From the NCBI GenBank assembly GCA_900543715.1, contig UQSX01000084.1, positions 1 to 12,680 of the forward strand: a DNA stretch of 12,680 nt, written 5' to 3'. The stretch comes from an uncultured Blautia sp. GTDB taxonomy: Bacteria > Bacillota > Clostridia > Lachnospirales > Lachnospiraceae. Position 1 is the stretch's first letter, and each line of letters starts with the position of its first letter. The position numbers and the translations under genes are program-made. The notes under the pieces were generated by a model. That model saw nothing but the letters and a program-made list of their open reading frames with translations. It had not been told where the DNA came from and made no database searches. This document shows, piece after piece, positions 12,019 through 12,680 of this stretch.

Positions 12019-12680
12019 ATGCATAACGGGAGGAACTGCGAAAGAAAGGCGCCTATTCGGGCCATTTTTCTTGATATAGACGGCACACTGAGGGACTTTG
12101 ACACGCAGAGAATACCGGACAGCGCAAAGTCTGCCCTGGAAAGGGCAAGGAGGGCCGGAATTATGCTGTTTATAGCCACCGGCAGGCATAAGCTGGAGAT
12201 GGAGGAAGAGAATCTGCTGGAGGGACTGGAATTTGACGGCTATGTGACGCTGAACGGGCAGTACTGTTATTGCGGCAGCCGCCTGGTCCATGGGTGTCCT
12301 GTCCCTTCCCAGGATGTGCAGGCAGTACTCAGGATGTTGAAGGAGGACCCATTTCCCTGTATGTTCATGGAAGCGGAGCACATGTACATCAACATGGCGG
12401 ATGATATGGTAAAAGAGGCCCAGGCAGGGATTGGCACCAGGATTCCTCCGATTATGGATGTGGGGCGGGCGGCAAACCATACAATCTATCAGATGGTTCC
12501 ATACATTGGTCCGGAACAGGAGCGCAGGCTGAAGCAGGAGCTGCCATCCTGTCAGTTCATCCGCTGGCATGACGGCAATGCTTCGGATATCATTCCCATG
12601 GGCGGAAGTAAATCAGAGGGAATCCGGGCCATGATTGGTGAATTCGGAATTGCCATGGAGGAGGCAGCGGCCATTGGAGA
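12019..12680 (+). CDS. Cof-type HAD-superfamily hydrolase, 5' part
   Basis: The frame runs off the window. From 12019 it gives MHNGRNCERKAPIRAIFLDIDGTL: the DxD nucleophile motif (DIDGTL, two catalytic aspartates), then FIATGRHK (motif II Thr), a cap-domain region, and MGGSKSEGI with the motif III lysine. The final GDxxND motif should lie beyond the end. Cof-type enzymes dephosphorylate sugar phosphates, flavin or pyridoxal phosphates; the substrate here is not predictable. AAGGAG lies 6 nt before 12019, better than the AAGG before the alternative ATG at 11986, which would add 11 Lys/Glu-rich residues. The body is visibly more GC-rich (sampled 60-base lines 55-62%) than the preceding gene. 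It probably shares the transcript of the two upstream genes. Confidence 0.9.
   Translation, partial: MHNGRNCERKAPIRAIFLDIDGTLRDFDTQRIPDSAKSALERARRAGIMLFIATGRHKLEMEEENLLEGLEFDGYVTLNGQYCYCGSRLVHGCPVPSQDVQAVLRMLKEDPFPCMFMEAEHMYINMADDMVKEAQAGIGTRIPPIMDVGRAANHTIYQMVPYIGPEQERRLKQELPSCQFIRWHDGNASDIIPMGGSKSEGIRAMIGEFGIAMEEAAAIG

Noticed and set aside
11905..12570. 221-codon open frame on the minus strand
   Set aside because: It is antisense to the HAD gene, whose DIDGTL, TGR and SKSEG motifs show the plus strand is coding.
1..12680. CRISPR array, tRNA, rRNA or insertion sequence
   Set aside because: No regular repeat-spacer pattern, tRNA-like fold, rRNA sequence, transposase or terminal inverted repeats was seen on either strand.

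Overview
The window looks like a chromosomal stretch from an anaerobic gut-type Firmicute, most likely a Lachnospiraceae (Clostridium cluster XIVa) relative. The grounds are mid-range GC by eye, strong AGGAGG-type ribosome sites, near-consensus sigma-A promoters, an ATP-type PEP carboxykinase, and protein families typical of that group. The genus cannot be fixed from sequence alone. No rRNA, tRNA, CRISPR array, IS element or phage gene was seen, and no gap between genes exceeds about 185 bases.

Layout. (1) 1-764, minus: N-terminal half of ATP-dependent PEP carboxykinase (pckA), with a promoter and a structured leader of about 105 nt. (2) 943-3064: a LysR regulator diverging from a translationally coupled pair of short chromate-transporter (CHR) proteins; the two promoters overlap and share one LysR-type box. 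(3) 3167-4150: a P1-family (DmpA-like) self-processing peptidase with its own promoter, meeting an AraC regulator tail to tail with a 7-bp overlap. (4) 4144-7815: the AraC regulator diverging from a cassette of hexapeptide acetyltransferase, MATE efflux pump and second hexapeptide acetyltransferase, joined by overlapping stop/start codons. The second acetyltransferase is broken by an apparent 10-nt deletion. (5) 7890-10392, minus: a TetR regulator followed by a DrrA/DrrB-like ABC exporter (ATPase then permease). Three related 21-bp operator-like sites lie at the tetR and ABC upstream regions, one of them a perfect 9+3+9 palindrome. (6) 10577-12680, plus: a probable operon of a SAM methyltransferase, a calcineurin-like metallophosphoesterase and a Cof-type HAD phosphatase that runs off the window.

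How the genes work together. Three of the modules repeat one plan, a local regulator beside a membrane transport system: LysR with the CHR pair, AraC with MATE and acetyltransferases, TetR with the ABC exporter. The AraC cassette could acetylate a small molecule and then export it; this is inferred from gene order only. I found no clearly new defence or mobile system. The least ordinary items are the acetyltransferase-MATE-acetyltransferase cassette with its decayed last gene, the shared LysR box, the TetR operator set, and a 14-bp direct repeat that places a Shine-Dalgarno-like sequence before each of two alternative HAD starts.
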